A DNA stretch of 64,000 nucleotides, from NCBI GenBank assembly GCA_020851635.1, contig JADZCJ010000048.1:1-64000 (forward strand), in the 5' to 3' direction. Below the pieces are notes generated by a model, which did not search any database, was not told the origin of the DNA, and saw only the letters and a program-made list of their open reading frames with translations. The position numbers and the translations under genes were made by a program. Each line of letters starts with the position of its first letter. The stretch's first letter is position 1. This document shows positions 8,842-16,522 of the stretch, in pieces. This stretch comes from Anaerolineae bacterium (GTDB lineage Bacteria; Chloroflexota; Anaerolineae; UBA4142; SHND01).

Positions 8842-9765
8842 TCACACCCTGACAACCTCGACCGAACAGGTCGCGCGGGCTGCGACTGCGGTCGAGACAC
8901 TTCCAAGCAAAAACCGCTCCAGCGCGCCAAGCCCCCGCGCCCCCACAAAAATACAGTCCGCCTGCCAGACCGCTGCCTCGCGCAGCAACAGCTCTCTGGG
9001 GTCCCCCTCGAGCACAAGCGTAGACACATTCAACCCGCCCTGACGCAGAGTGTCGGCGGCAGCTTTTGCCATCCGCCGGACCCAGGCATGTTCATCCTCA
9101 TCGCCGGCATCTGCCCATTTACGAGGTCCCGGGGACATGGGCGCATAGTTCAATGACATGTGTTGGTCCAACGCCGTGATGATGCGCGCCTCACTGCCCG
9201 GAGGCCAATGACGCGCGGCAACGGCGGCAAGGGCGCGTTCCGCATCTTCGGAACCATCCGTGCCGACAATCAAACGGATCGGACGAGAGCCGTCGTGGAC
9301 TTGGGCGCGTCCGATTCGCACCGAACAATGCGCGTGTTCGAGGACTTTGTTTGATACGCTGCCAAGCAGAAACCGGGTCGCCGGAGATTGCCCTTGCGAG
9401 CCGACGACGATGAGGTCTGCGCCCCATTCCCGGGCTTTGAGAATGATTGTCCAACTCGGATTTCCGGCAGCTGCTTCTGGCTCCACGTTCCAGCCCGGAA
9501 ACATTGTCTGAACTTGCCGACTCGTCTCTTTGGCTCTTTCCAGCGCCTGCTCCACCGCTTGTGCCGAAGCTTTATGCGCGCGTTCGATTGCCTTGGCAAT
9601 CTTTTTGGGCATCACCGGCACACCGTTGTCCGATTTGGGCGGGATAAAAACATCGGCGACGGTCAACACGAGCGCCCGGGCTGTCACGGGCAGACCCGCG
9701 CGTTCCAGGTCCCTGATCGCCGCTTTCGAACATTCCGAACCATCATGTGCTGCTAATATTTTCAT
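8842..9765 (-). CDS. Universal stress protein with tandem UspA domains
   Basis: This 307-residue protein is two fused UspA domains (about 1-150 and 160-307). Both carry the ATP-binding signature G-2x-G-9x-[17 protein letters not shown] in the first and [15 protein letters not shown] in the second, so both are predicted to bind ATP. Tandem Usp proteins typically respond to starvation, oxygen or energy stress. A 47-residue membrane protein gene lies upstream on the same strand, 98 bp away. Confidence 0.92.
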   Translation of the reverse strand: MKILAAHDGSECSKAAIRDLERAGLPVTARALVLTVADVFIPPKSDNGVPVMPKKIAKAIERAHKASAQAVEQALERAKETSRQVQTMFPGWNVEPEAAAGNPSWTIILKAREWGADLIVVGSQGQSPATRFLLGSVSNKVLEHAHCSVRIGRAQVHDGSRPIRLIVGTDGSEDAERALAAVAARHWPPGSEARIITALDQHMSLNYAPMSPGPRKWADAGDEDEHAWVRRMAKAAADTLRQGGLNVSTLVLEGDPRELLLREAAVWQADCIFVGARGLGALERFLLGSVSTAVAARATCSVEVVRV

Positions 9766-9863
9766 TCTTGCGTCACATTAATCGCAGATTTGTCTCCGCC
9801 GGGCTTGCGGGCGGGCGCTTGCATTACAATACCACGCGACGTGATTTCGCGCCAAATCTGAAT

Positions 9864-10007
9864 TCAATCTCGAATTCGGATGGACACACTGTTCGGCTCA
9901 TCGCGCGGCGTCAACACCCGGAACCTCAGCCACGCTCCGATGCCCAGCAGGACGAGCCAAAACCCGACCACCAGATGATACCGGATCTCCCACAACGCAT
10001 TTAACAT
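9864..10007 (-). CDS. Small single-pass membrane protein (47 aa)
   Basis: This short frame begins at ATG 10007 and ends at TGA 9864-9866. An excellent ribosome binding site, AAGGAGGTG, sits just upstream (about 10014-10022). The product has one hydrophobic helix, LVVGFWLVLLGIGAWLRF (about residues 12-29), then a charged tail of about 18 residues. Coding is supported by the strong SD, the clean membrane segment and the position upstream of the usp gene on the same strand; no family is known to me. The rest of 9766-10180 holds only an inverted repeat (10081-10105) and the arsR operator region. Confidence 0.65.
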   Translation of the reverse strand: MLNALWEIRYHLVVGFWLVLLGIGAWLRFRVLTPRDEPNSVSIRIRD

Positions 10008-10137
10008 GACAAACACCTCCTTGTCGTGTCTATGCTTTCAATATAACAGAACCGGCAAGAGAATCACACATAAATCTGCGATTTCATGTGAAAAAAACAT
10101 GAAATTCGGCATGGAAACTCGCGCGATAAAACAGTAT

Positions 10138-10159
10138 TTAAGTATCGACTTAATTAAGT
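10138..10159. promoter_or_regulatory. Likely ArsR-family operator
   Basis: TTAAGT-ATCG-ACTTAA (10138-10153) overlaps a second palindrome ACTTAATTAAGT (10148-10159), 22 bp before the arsR start. Overlapping AT-rich inverted repeats next to the gene are what an autoregulating ArsR/SmtB repressor would need. Confidence 0.55.
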
Positions 10160-10180
10160 AAATGGTTTATAAGGTCCTCA

Positions 10181-10516
10181 ATGGATCCCTTCTCTGCCCT
10201 TGCAGACCCGACACGGCGACAGATTGTCGAGTTGCTGGCGAGTCGGGGTGAATTGTCGGCGAGCGAAATCTATAAACAATTCCCGACAAGCCCCCCGGCA
10301 ATTTCCCAACATCTCAAGGTGCTCCGCGAGGCAAAATTGGTGGATATGGAAAAAAGGGCACAACACCGTATTTACCGGTTGGACCCCGACGGCATGGCAC
10401 AGGTCCAGTTGTGGGTGGACAAAATGGCAGAGCAGGTCAATGCTCGCTTTGAGCGGTTGGACGAATTGCTGCAGGCAGAGCAAACCAGAATCCAAAGAGG
10501 AGATGAGAAAAAATGA
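10181..10516 (+). CDS. ArsR-family transcriptional regulator
   Basis: This 111-residue winged-helix repressor opens MDPFSALADPTRRQIVELLA and has its recognition helix around SPPAISQHLKVLREAKLV (about residues 47-64). It lacks the metal-binding Cys pairs of ArsR or SmtB, placing it in the metal-independent subgroup usually encoded with SRPBCC proteins. The SRPBCC gene overlaps its stop as ATGA. Autoregulation through the palindromes at 10138-10159 is inferred. Confidence 0.92.
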   Translation: MDPFSALADPTRRQIVELLASRGELSASEIYKQFPTSPPAISQHLKVLREAKLVDMEKRAQHRIYRLDPDGMAQVQLWVDKMAEQVNARFERLDELLQAEQTRIQRGDEKK

Positions 10517-10992
10517 ACCAGACTGTCATCAACGCCGAACCCGACAGGCAGGACTATACTATCACCCGCGAGTTTGACGCCCCGCGCGAACTTGTCTTTC
10601 GAGCGCACGTTGACCCCGGGTTGTTTGTGCAGTGGATGGGTCCGCGCGGGCTGCAAACCACGCTCGAACGGTTTGAACCCCAGTCCGGCGGCGAATACCG
10701 CTTTGTGCAAAAGGACGCAGAGGGCAACACCTATTCCTTTTACGGTGTATTTCACGACGTCACCGCCCCCGAACGCATCATTCAAACATTCGAATTCGAA
10801 GGGCTGCCGGAGCGCGGGCACGTGTGCCTCTCGACTCAGCGGTTTGAAGCGCTGCCCAACAATCGCACCCGCCTGACCATCCTCGATGTCTACCAGTCCG
10901 GCGCAGACCGCGACGGGATGCTCGCCTCGGGCATGGAATCCGGGGTGAATGACGGCTATGAGCGGCTCGACGAATTGCTCGCAAAAAAATAA
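10513..10992 (+). CDS. SRPBCC (AHSA1-like) domain protein
   Basis: This 159-residue protein is a single START/Bet v1-like ligand-binding domain of the AHSA1 subfamily, with the typical opening ITREFDAPRELVFRAHVDP and the WMGPRG turn. ArsR-SRPBCC gene pairs are common; the SRPBCC partner is thought to bind a small hydrophobic ligand, but the ligand is unknown. It is translationally coupled to arsR and followed by a strong terminator. Confidence 0.88.
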   Translation: MNQTVINAEPDRQDYTITREFDAPRELVFRAHVDPGLFVQWMGPRGLQTTLERFEPQSGGEYRFVQKDAEGNTYSFYGVFHDVTAPERIIQTFEFEGLPERGHVCLSTQRFEALPNNRTRLTILDVYQSGADRDGMLASGMESGVNDGYERLDELLAKK

Positions 10993-11000
10993 AATTGCCT

Positions 11001-11050
11001 GTTATCACAAAAAACACCAGCGACAATCGGCTGGTGTTTTTTGTGATAAC
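11001..11050. terminator. Bidirectional terminator between convergent SRPBCC genes
   Basis: A perfect 21-bp stem (11001-11021 with 11030-11050) with an 8-nt loop contains A/T tracts in its arms, so it can end transcripts from both sides. Confidence 0.9.
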
Positions 11051-11059
11051 GATATCTTT

Positions 11060-11569
11060 TTATTTTGCGTTCGCCAGGACCTCGGACATTTTGTCGAGCG
11101 ACTCGTGCATCCCCGCATAGGCAAATACCGCCATCGGGCTTGCCGTCCAGTGCGATTCGGTAATGATCAGCTCGGTCAATTCGCCCTTGCGAATGAATTG
11201 GATGACCGTGTTCATCTCTTGAGGAAAATCCGGCGGCAAACCCAACGTCTGGGGGTTGACGCGCGTGCCGTCCTTGTCGGACATGCCCTGCGTAAATTCG
11301 AGACGTTCGTACGGCACGATCTTGGTATAGACGCCCGACGTATAGCTGTCTTGACCGCCTTGCTCGGCGGGAGCGCGCATGCTAAAGATGAACTTGCCTC
11401 CGACGCGCAGGTCAATTTTTGCCGAGGGCGAGGTATAGTGTTTTGGACCCCACCAGCGCATCACATGCGCGGGATCGGTCCACGCCTGCCACACGAGCTC
11501 GACCGGCGCATCATTGATGCGCCGAATGACGAGCCCCTCTTGCGGCGCGGTCTTGTCAGGAGCCGTCAT
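11060..11569 (-). CDS. SRPBCC (AHSA1-like) domain protein
   Basis: This 169-residue protein is another Bet v1-like domain: INDAPVELVWQAWTDPAHVM, RWWGPKHYTSP and a C-terminal helix HESLDKMSEVLA. I chose ATG 11569, which has GAGG upstream and overlaps the stop of a truncated VOC reading frame. VOC-SRPBCC neighbours are common, so this gene was probably once second in such an operon. It now has no intact upstream partner. Confidence 0.88.
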   Translation of the reverse strand: MTAPDKTAPQEGLVIRRINDAPVELVWQAWTDPAHVMRWWGPKHYTSPSAKIDLRVGGKFIFSMRAPAEQGGQDSYTSGVYTKIVPYERLEFTQGMSDKDGTRVNPQTLGLPPDFPQEMNTVIQFIRKGELTELIITESHWTASPMAVFAYAGMHESLDKMSEVLANAK

Positions 11570-11665
11570 GTGCCCTCTGCAAACCCGCAACCTCGGTCTT
11601 GTTCATGCCCAACATCGCCTGCACCACGCGCTGTGCCTTGGCGGGGTCGGGTTTGCTATCGCTTT
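11556..11665 (-). pseudogene. C-terminal remnant of a VOC (PhnB/glyoxalase-like) gene
   Basis: Reading the minus strand from about 11665 gives SDSKPDPAKAQRVVQAMLGM followed by NKTEVAGLQRAHDGS and a stop at 11556-11558. This closely resembles the tail of PhnB-like VOC proteins (DP-x-K-x-QR-V-MQAML-x-M-K-K-x-DIA). No upstream part of the gene is present; the sequence changes to the CHAT gene's promoter. The stop overlaps the SRPBCC start, an old operon junction. Confidence 0.6.
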
Positions 11666-11670
11666 CAGCA

Positions 11671-11700
11671 TTGACAACCCTTCCCCGCGCGTGCTACAGT
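11671..11700 (+). promoter_or_regulatory. Sigma-70 promoter of the CHAT gene, predicted leaderless
   Basis: TTGACA (11671-11676) and TACAGT (11695-11700) are 18 bp apart. Transcription should begin close to 11707, which is the ATG of the CHAT gene, and no Shine-Dalgarno sequence lies between. A leaderless mRNA is the simplest reading. Confidence 0.7.
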
Positions 11701-11706
11701 CAGTGC

Positions 11707-13317
11707 ATGTCCAAACGCGCCTATCTCACTCTCGATCTGCTCATCGAGCGCGCCGGAGACAGCTACCGCGCCCTCATCGTTGACTCGCCCGTCGGGCAGG
11801 CGAACGCCGCGTTTGCGTCTCCTTTCCAGCCCCCGGAACTGGACTCGTTTATGGCGCGCATCGGTCGCCGCGCCCCCATTTCGGGCGCCAACGCCACGCC
11901 CGAGGAAATGCTCAAACAGTTCGGCAAAACCCTGTTCAATGCGGTCTTTCACGATGAGGTCTTGACCAGCTTTCGCCGCAGCCGTGACGCCGCCGACAAT
12001 GCGGACAAGGGCTTGCGGATCAAACTCCGTCTTGACGAGGTTCCCGAACTCGCCGACTTGCCGTGGGAGTATCTTTACGATGCCACGCGCGAAAATTTTC
12101 TCGCGCTGTCAAGGGAAACGCCCATCGTCCGTTTCCTCGCTCTGCCCGAACCTGTCGAACCGCTCGCCGCACCCTCGCCCCTGAATTTGCTCGCCGTTCT
12201 CGCAAGTCCCACGGATTACGAGACCCTCGACGTGCAAGGCGAATGGCGTCGTCTACAGGATGCCACCCTCGAACTGCGCGCCGACAACAAACTGACTCTC
12301 ACGCGCGTCGAGCCGCCCACCTTTGATGCCCTCCAGCGTCAGCTCCGCAAGGGCGACTATCACCTCTTGCATTTTATCGGTCATGGCGAATACGACGCCG
12401 CGACCCAACACGGCGCATTGGTGTTCGAGGACGCTCAAAAGCAGGGGCGCGCGGTGCGCGACGAACTCGTCGCCACGCTCCTGCATGATGCCGATTCGAT
12501 GCGCGTGGTCCTGCTCAACGCCTGCGAGGGGGCGCGCACTTCGGCAAAAAATCCGTTCACGGGTGTTGCGCCGCGTCTCGTGCAAAAAGGCATCCCCGCC
12601 GTCATCGCCATGCAGTTCCCCATCAGCGACCCTGCGGCGATTCTATTCTCGTCCGAAGTTTATCGCACTCTGGCGGACGGGTTTCCGATGGATGCGGCAG
12701 TCAACGAGGCGCGCCGCGCCATCTATTTTGGCGGCAGTGTGTTGGAATGGGGCACGCCGGTCCTTTTCATGCGCGCTGCGGACGGCACAATTTTTGCCGG
12801 GGAGGATGAAATGGCAGACGAGAAAAAATCTGGCAAATCGGGCGGCGGTATCAACATCGGGGGCAACGCGCGCGTCAGCGTTGGACGTGATATGATCGGC
12901 GGCGACAAAAACGTGCAAGGAGACGACATTTTCGCCGAGGGCGATATCAACACCGTCACCATCGGCGCGGGCGCGACCGTCGGTCAGGTCGCCGCGGGAC
13001 GCAACAACACCCAGATCAATCAGGGCGCAGACCTCAAGGACCTCGCCGCGTTGTTTCAGACCGTCTACAAACAGGTGGATGCGCGCCCCGACGACCCCGA
13101 CATTGACAAGGACGAGATCAAGGCCAAGGTCAAACAAGTCGAGTCCGAAGCCAACAAGGGCGAACAAGCCAACGCCAAAAAAATCGAACGCTGGCTCACC
13201 GACCTCAAAAACATCGCCCCCGACATTCTCGAAATCACCGCCGCCGCGCTTCTCAATCCCATCGCCGGAGTAGCCCTCGCCGTCGCCAAAATCGCCGAAC
13301 GCTTCCGCACCACGTAG
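11707..13317 (+). CDS. CHAT-domain protease-like protein with glycine-rich beta module
   Basis: This 536-residue protein has three parts. Residues 1-150 are an N-terminal alpha/beta region. Residues about 155-360 are a CHAT (caspase-like) domain with the catalytic dyad His226 in HFIGHGEY and Cys273 in LLNACEGAR. After a linker (DEKKSGKSGGG) comes a glycine/asparagine-rich beta repeat (about 378-441: NIGGNARVSVGRDMIGGDKN, TVTIGAGATVGQVAAGRN) and a helical tail ending in a hydrophobic segment (NPIAGVALAVAKIAE). CHAT proteins are cysteine proteases that often act in bacterial conflict or cell-death systems. There is no signal peptide, so it is cytoplasmic. The start fits the leaderless promoter. 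It is first of three co-directional genes. Confidence 0.85.
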   Translation: MSKRAYLTLDLLIERAGDSYRALIVDSPVGQANAAFASPFQPPELDSFMARIGRRAPISGANATPEEMLKQFGKTLFNAVFHDEVLTSFRRSRDAADNADKGLRIKLRLDEVPELADLPWEYLYDATRENFLALSRETPIVRFLALPEPVEPLAAPSPLNLLAVLASPTDYETLDVQGEWRRLQDATLELRADNKLTLTRVEPPTFDALQRQLRKGDYHLLHFIGHGEYDAATQHGALVFEDAQKQGRAVRDELVATLLHDADSMRVVLLNACEGARTSAKNPFTGVAPRLVQKGIPAVIAMQFPISDPAAILFSSEVYRTLADGFPMDAAVNEARRAIYFGGSVLEWGTPVLFMRAADGTIFAGEDEMADEKKSGKSGGGINIGGNARVSVGRDMIGGDKNVQGDDIFAEGDINTVTIGAGATVGQVAAGRNNTQINQGADLKDLAALFQTVYKQVDARPDDPDIDKDEIKAKVKQVESEANKGEQANAKKIERWLTDLKNIAPDILEITAAALLNPIAGVALAVAKIAERFRTT

Positions 13318-13336
13318 GGGCGGGGTTTCCCCGCCC
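13314..13336. repeat. GTAGGGGCGGGG palindromic repeat, copy 1
   Basis: This 23-bp hairpin repeat (8-bp stem GGGCGGGG/CCCCGCCC) overlaps the CHAT stop codon: the repeat's own TAG is the stop. A second copy differing by one base in the loop lies at 25556-25578. Confidence 0.8.
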
Positions 13337-13354
13337 ATTTCCGCGCGAATTTCT

Positions 13355-13417
13355 GTTACGCTTTACGTAACGACGAATTTGGTTCTCATTGGCAAAGATT
13401 CGCGTTGATTCGCGGGG
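13355..13417. repeat. GTTACG hairpin repeat and two ATTCGCG decamers
   Basis: GTTACG-CTTTA-CGTAAC (13355-13371) followed by GACGAA matches 50061-50077, where the loop is CTTTG. Two decamers, ATTCGCGTTG and ATTCGCGGGG, follow at 13398-13417. All lie in the gap between the CHAT gene and the next gene. Confidence 0.75.
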
Positions 13418-13466
13418 AGAAAACTCTTTCGCTAACTCGAATTGCATCGGTTAACTTGCTTTACTA

Positions 13467-15158
13467 ATGTCTTCCCCCACCCCCCCCGACCCCAACACAC
13501 CGCCCCCGAACGATGCAGCACAACCAAAACCCTCTCCGCGCGATGACCGCGCACCGACCGTCGTTGGCGACGTGAATCGCGTCAACGTCGGAGCGGGCGC
13601 GCAGGTTGACCAGCTCGCCGTCGGTCGCAACATCCTTCAGGCAAAAATCAACATCGGCTCGTTCGTCGTGCCCGTCCGCTTTTTGCTCGTTCTCCTCGCG
13701 GTGGCGTTGGTCCTCGCCGTGGCGGTCTGGTGGATCATCACACCCTCCCAAATGGCAGAAGGCGCATCCGCATCGAACGTCGCCATTGTCCAGTTTGGCG
13801 AGCAGGATGCCAACGGCAATGTGACCAACTCGGCGCAGGGGACGTATCTTGCCGACTGGCTCTATAACCGTCTCAATTCGGAACTCGCGGACCTCGATCC
13901 TGCCGACCGTCCCACCATCTGGCATCTGGCGACCGGGTTTGATCCCATCCATCTTTTTCAAAAACGCACGACCGCGCCCATCTTGAACCAGGCGGACGCC
14001 GAACGCGTGGCAAAACAGGTGGACGCGCGCATCGTCATTTACGGCAACCTGGTGCCCGGACAGAGCACGGTGAGTTTTGTCCCGCAGTTTTACATCGAAC
14101 AGCGCGCGGGCGAAGCGGACGAATTGAGCGGCAGCCAGCAGCTCGGTCAGCCTATCCCCATGCCCGACCCGGTCAATGACGAATATTTGCGAGCGACCTT
14201 GCAGCCAATTGGACGCGCCCTCGTCTGGTTTTCGCGCGGTCTGCAAAACGATTTGAACGGACGCTATGATCTGGCGTACAAGGTGTTGAAAGAAGGAGAA
14301 GCAAATCTGGGGGATTGGGACGAGAATCAGGGCAAAGAGGTCTTGTATTATTTTATCGGGCGCGAAGCGCTGTTTCTTGCCAACTGCGAGAGTGACGCCG
14401 CGCTGATTTTCAAACCGGGCGCGGGCGAGACCGCCGTCCAACTGGCACTGAACGACGCCGAACAAAATTTCAAGCGCGCGCAGGACATTGCCTTACGCAA
14501 TGGGCGCACCTACGCCCGCGCGGACTTTGGGTTGGGACAGGTCGCCTTGCAGCGCGCCCAGCGCCTGTTAATTCCCGCCGGTTCCGCGAACGCGGGGCAG
14601 TGCCGCATCAACACCCCGGCCGCAAATCTGCCCTGTCCGCAAGCTCCCGCGCCGCCGACCGACCCCGCCATCCTGCAAAACGCGCGTACCGAGCTCGACC
14701 GCGCCATCGTCTTTTTAGACCGGGCGCGCGCCGAATTGCCCAACCCCGCCCCCTCCCGCCTTGACGGCAGAATCAGCGGAGCTCGCGCCAATGCCGACGC
14801 TCTGGTGGGACAATTATTGCTGCTCGGGCAAAACCCGACGGATGCCGAACCCTATTTCCAAAACGCCGCGCGCGCTTTGCTTGGACTGACCCAAACCACA
14901 CCGGCAGAGGACAGCCGTACCCTGGCAGTGGCGTGGCTGAGTCTCGGCGCCGCACAGCGCGCCAACGGCGTCGCACATTTGATGCAGGGGGATTCCGCGT
15001 CGGCGCGGGCGGAACTGCAAAATGCGGTGGACAGTTTTGCCGCCTGCGTCAAAATGATTCCGGCAGACGAGCCGGACGTCTTTTTGCGCTCGAATGTTTT
15101 GCCAAACTGCGTCTGCGCGCAGCAGAGCACGCAAAATATGCTGGACACCGTGAAATGA
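13467..15158 (+). CDS. Membrane-anchored protein with shared beta motif, FlgO/TolB-like and helical-repeat regions
   Basis: This 563-residue protein starts with a Pro-rich cytoplasmic segment. Residues 31-65 hold the motif VNRVNVGAGAQVDQLAVGRN, nearly the same as in the CHAT protein upstream. One membrane helix (about 70-92) follows. Outside the membrane is an alpha/beta domain (NVAIVQFGEQD, LADWLYNRL, RIVIYGNLVPG) resembling FlgO/TolB N-terminal folds, then a long TPR-like helical part (about 245-560). No Shine-Dalgarno precedes ATG 13467. The domain calls outside the motif and membrane helix rest on pattern only. It probably presents the beta motif to the cytoplasm as an anchor or sensor for the CHAT protein. 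Confidence 0.75.
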   Translation: MSSPTPPDPNTPPPNDAAQPKPSPRDDRAPTVVGDVNRVNVGAGAQVDQLAVGRNILQAKINIGSFVVPVRFLLVLLAVALVLAVAVWWIITPSQMAEGASASNVAIVQFGEQDANGNVTNSAQGTYLADWLYNRLNSELADLDPADRPTIWHLATGFDPIHLFQKRTTAPILNQADAERVAKQVDARIVIYGNLVPGQSTVSFVPQFYIEQRAGEADELSGSQQLGQPIPMPDPVNDEYLRATLQPIGRALVWFSRGLQNDLNGRYDLAYKVLKEGEANLGDWDENQGKEVLYYFIGREALFLANCESDAALIFKPGAGETAVQLALNDAEQNFKRAQDIALRNGRTYARADFGLGQVALQRAQRLLIPAGSANAGQCRINTPAANLPCPQAPAPPTDPAILQNARTELDRAIVFLDRARAELPNPAPSRLDGRISGARANADALVGQLLLLGQNPTDAEPYFQNAARALLGLTQTTPAEDSRTLAVAWLSLGAAQRANGVAHLMQGDSASARAELQNAVDSFAACVKMIPADEPDVFLRSNVLPNCVCAQQSTQNMLDTVK

Positions 15159-15166
15159 GGTGACTC

Positions 15167-16477
15167 GTGAGACTCTTGTATTCACTTGGCATTCTTGCCC
15201 TCGTTGCTGTATGTGCCGCTTGTACGACGACCCAAGGCGGCGTGACGCCTTCAAGACCTGCCGTCCAGATTCTTGTCCCTGCCTTTGGCGCGACGTTCCT
15301 CGAGGGACAACCCGTCGGGATTCAGTCTGTCTCGACCGATCCCACCGGCATCACGCGCGTCGAACTGAGTATTGACGGGCAGCCGGTCAAGACCGATCAG
15401 GCAGTTACGCAAGGACAGACTCAATTCAATGTGGTGCAGGTATGGACGGCACAAGGCGTCGGCGCGCACGCCGTGCTTGTGCGGGCGTTCAACACCGCCA
15501 ACGTTTCAGCCGAAGCATCCATCCCCATTGCGGTGAGCGCGGCCATCGCCGATCTGCCAACAGCAACTCAAGCGCCGATTGTCATAGTGGTTACCGCGAC
15601 GCCGCCCCAGCCGACTGACGCGCCAATCGTCTTTGTCCCGCCTTTTCCCGCAACACAAACAGCTCTACCGCCCACGCTTCCGCCGCCCACCCCCATACCA
15701 CCCACGCCCATCCCACCCACGCTCCCGCCGCTTGTCTTTCTTCCCCCATTTGATGGCGGAATGAATGTGGTGGTTGATTGGGACGGCGAACAAATGCAGC
15801 TCGAAGCGACCGCCAACGACACCCTCGTCGGCGGTGACGATGGCGACGGTATCGCCTATATCGAGTTTTTTATTCAGGATTTGCAGGGCAATGTGATTGC
15901 GACCAAACGCGAAAACAACAAACCCTACTGTTTCTTTGGTGAATCCGATGGTCAGTGCACGTTCGGGCGACAGGGTGAACCAAATTTCCGGTGGAGTCCC
16001 GACAAACCGATTCAGAGCGGTTGGTATTTTATTCGCGCTGTGGCGCACACCCGCGACAATCGCATCCAGGTTGCCGAACGTCCGCTCTATGTAAATTTGG
16101 GCGACGCCCCCCCCGAATCGCTTTTTGTCAATCTCACCGAGCCGAGCAATTTCAATTTGGAAAAGGAACTGACGATCCGCGCCGAGACCGATGGTCCCAG
16201 CTCCAATTCCGGGATTGACCATGTTGATTTCTTTGTCGTCACCTATGACAGCAAAATCGTCCACAAGCGCACCGAACAGTCTGCCGACTATTGCGGTTTT
16301 GGCGGCGGCGAAAACAATCAACCCTGCAACACCTACAATTTCAAACAAAACGGTCTCAAATGGCTCAACGGCGACCCCGTGTTTCCGACCCAGTATATCG
16401 TGCGCGCGATTGCCTATGCCCGCGACGGCGCCATCGCCGCCAACACGGTCTTTTTCCAGATTGACCGTGTTCAATAG
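15167..16477 (+). CDS. Surface lipoprotein with Ig-like domain and Pro/Thr-rich linker
   Basis: This 436-residue protein starts at GTG 15167, with GAGGTGA just upstream. It has a lipoprotein-type signal, LGILALVAVCAAC, with Cys19 the probable lipidated residue. An Ig-like domain (about 30-125: IQILVPAFGATFLEGQPVG-like opening) is followed by a Pro/Thr-rich linker (150-190, PPTPIPPTPIPPT) and a beta-rich C-terminal part with two similar segments containing CFFGESDGQC and CGFGGGENNQPC. It lies 8 bp after the membrane protein gene, so it is probably the extracellular member of the three-gene set. Confidence 0.82.
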   Translation: MRLLYSLGILALVAVCAACTTTQGGVTPSRPAVQILVPAFGATFLEGQPVGIQSVSTDPTGITRVELSIDGQPVKTDQAVTQGQTQFNVVQVWTAQGVGAHAVLVRAFNTANVSAEASIPIAVSAAIADLPTATQAPIVIVVTATPPQPTDAPIVFVPPFPATQTALPPTLPPPTPIPPTPIPPTLPPLVFLPPFDGGMNVVVDWDGEQMQLEATANDTLVGGDDGDGIAYIEFFIQDLQGNVIATKRENNKPYCFFGESDGQCTFGRQGEPNFRWSPDKPIQSGWYFIRAVAHTRDNRIQVAERPLYVNLGDAPPESLFVNLTEPSNFNLEKELTIRAETDGPSSNSGIDHVDFFVVTYDSKIVHKRTEQSADYCGFGGGENNQPCNTYNFKQNGLKWLNGDPVFPTQYIVRAIAYARDGAIAANTVFFQIDRVQ

Positions 16478-16485
16478 ATCACCAA

Positions 16486-16522
16486 AAAAACCGCCGACCT
16501 GCATTTCAGGTCGGCGGTTTTT
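16486..16522. terminator. Bidirectional terminator after the CHAT operon
   Basis: A perfect 16-bp stem (16486-16501 with 16507-16522) has A and T tracts at its base. It ends the plus-strand operon and overlaps the stop of the convergent FAH gene, with which it is shared. Confidence 0.9.
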
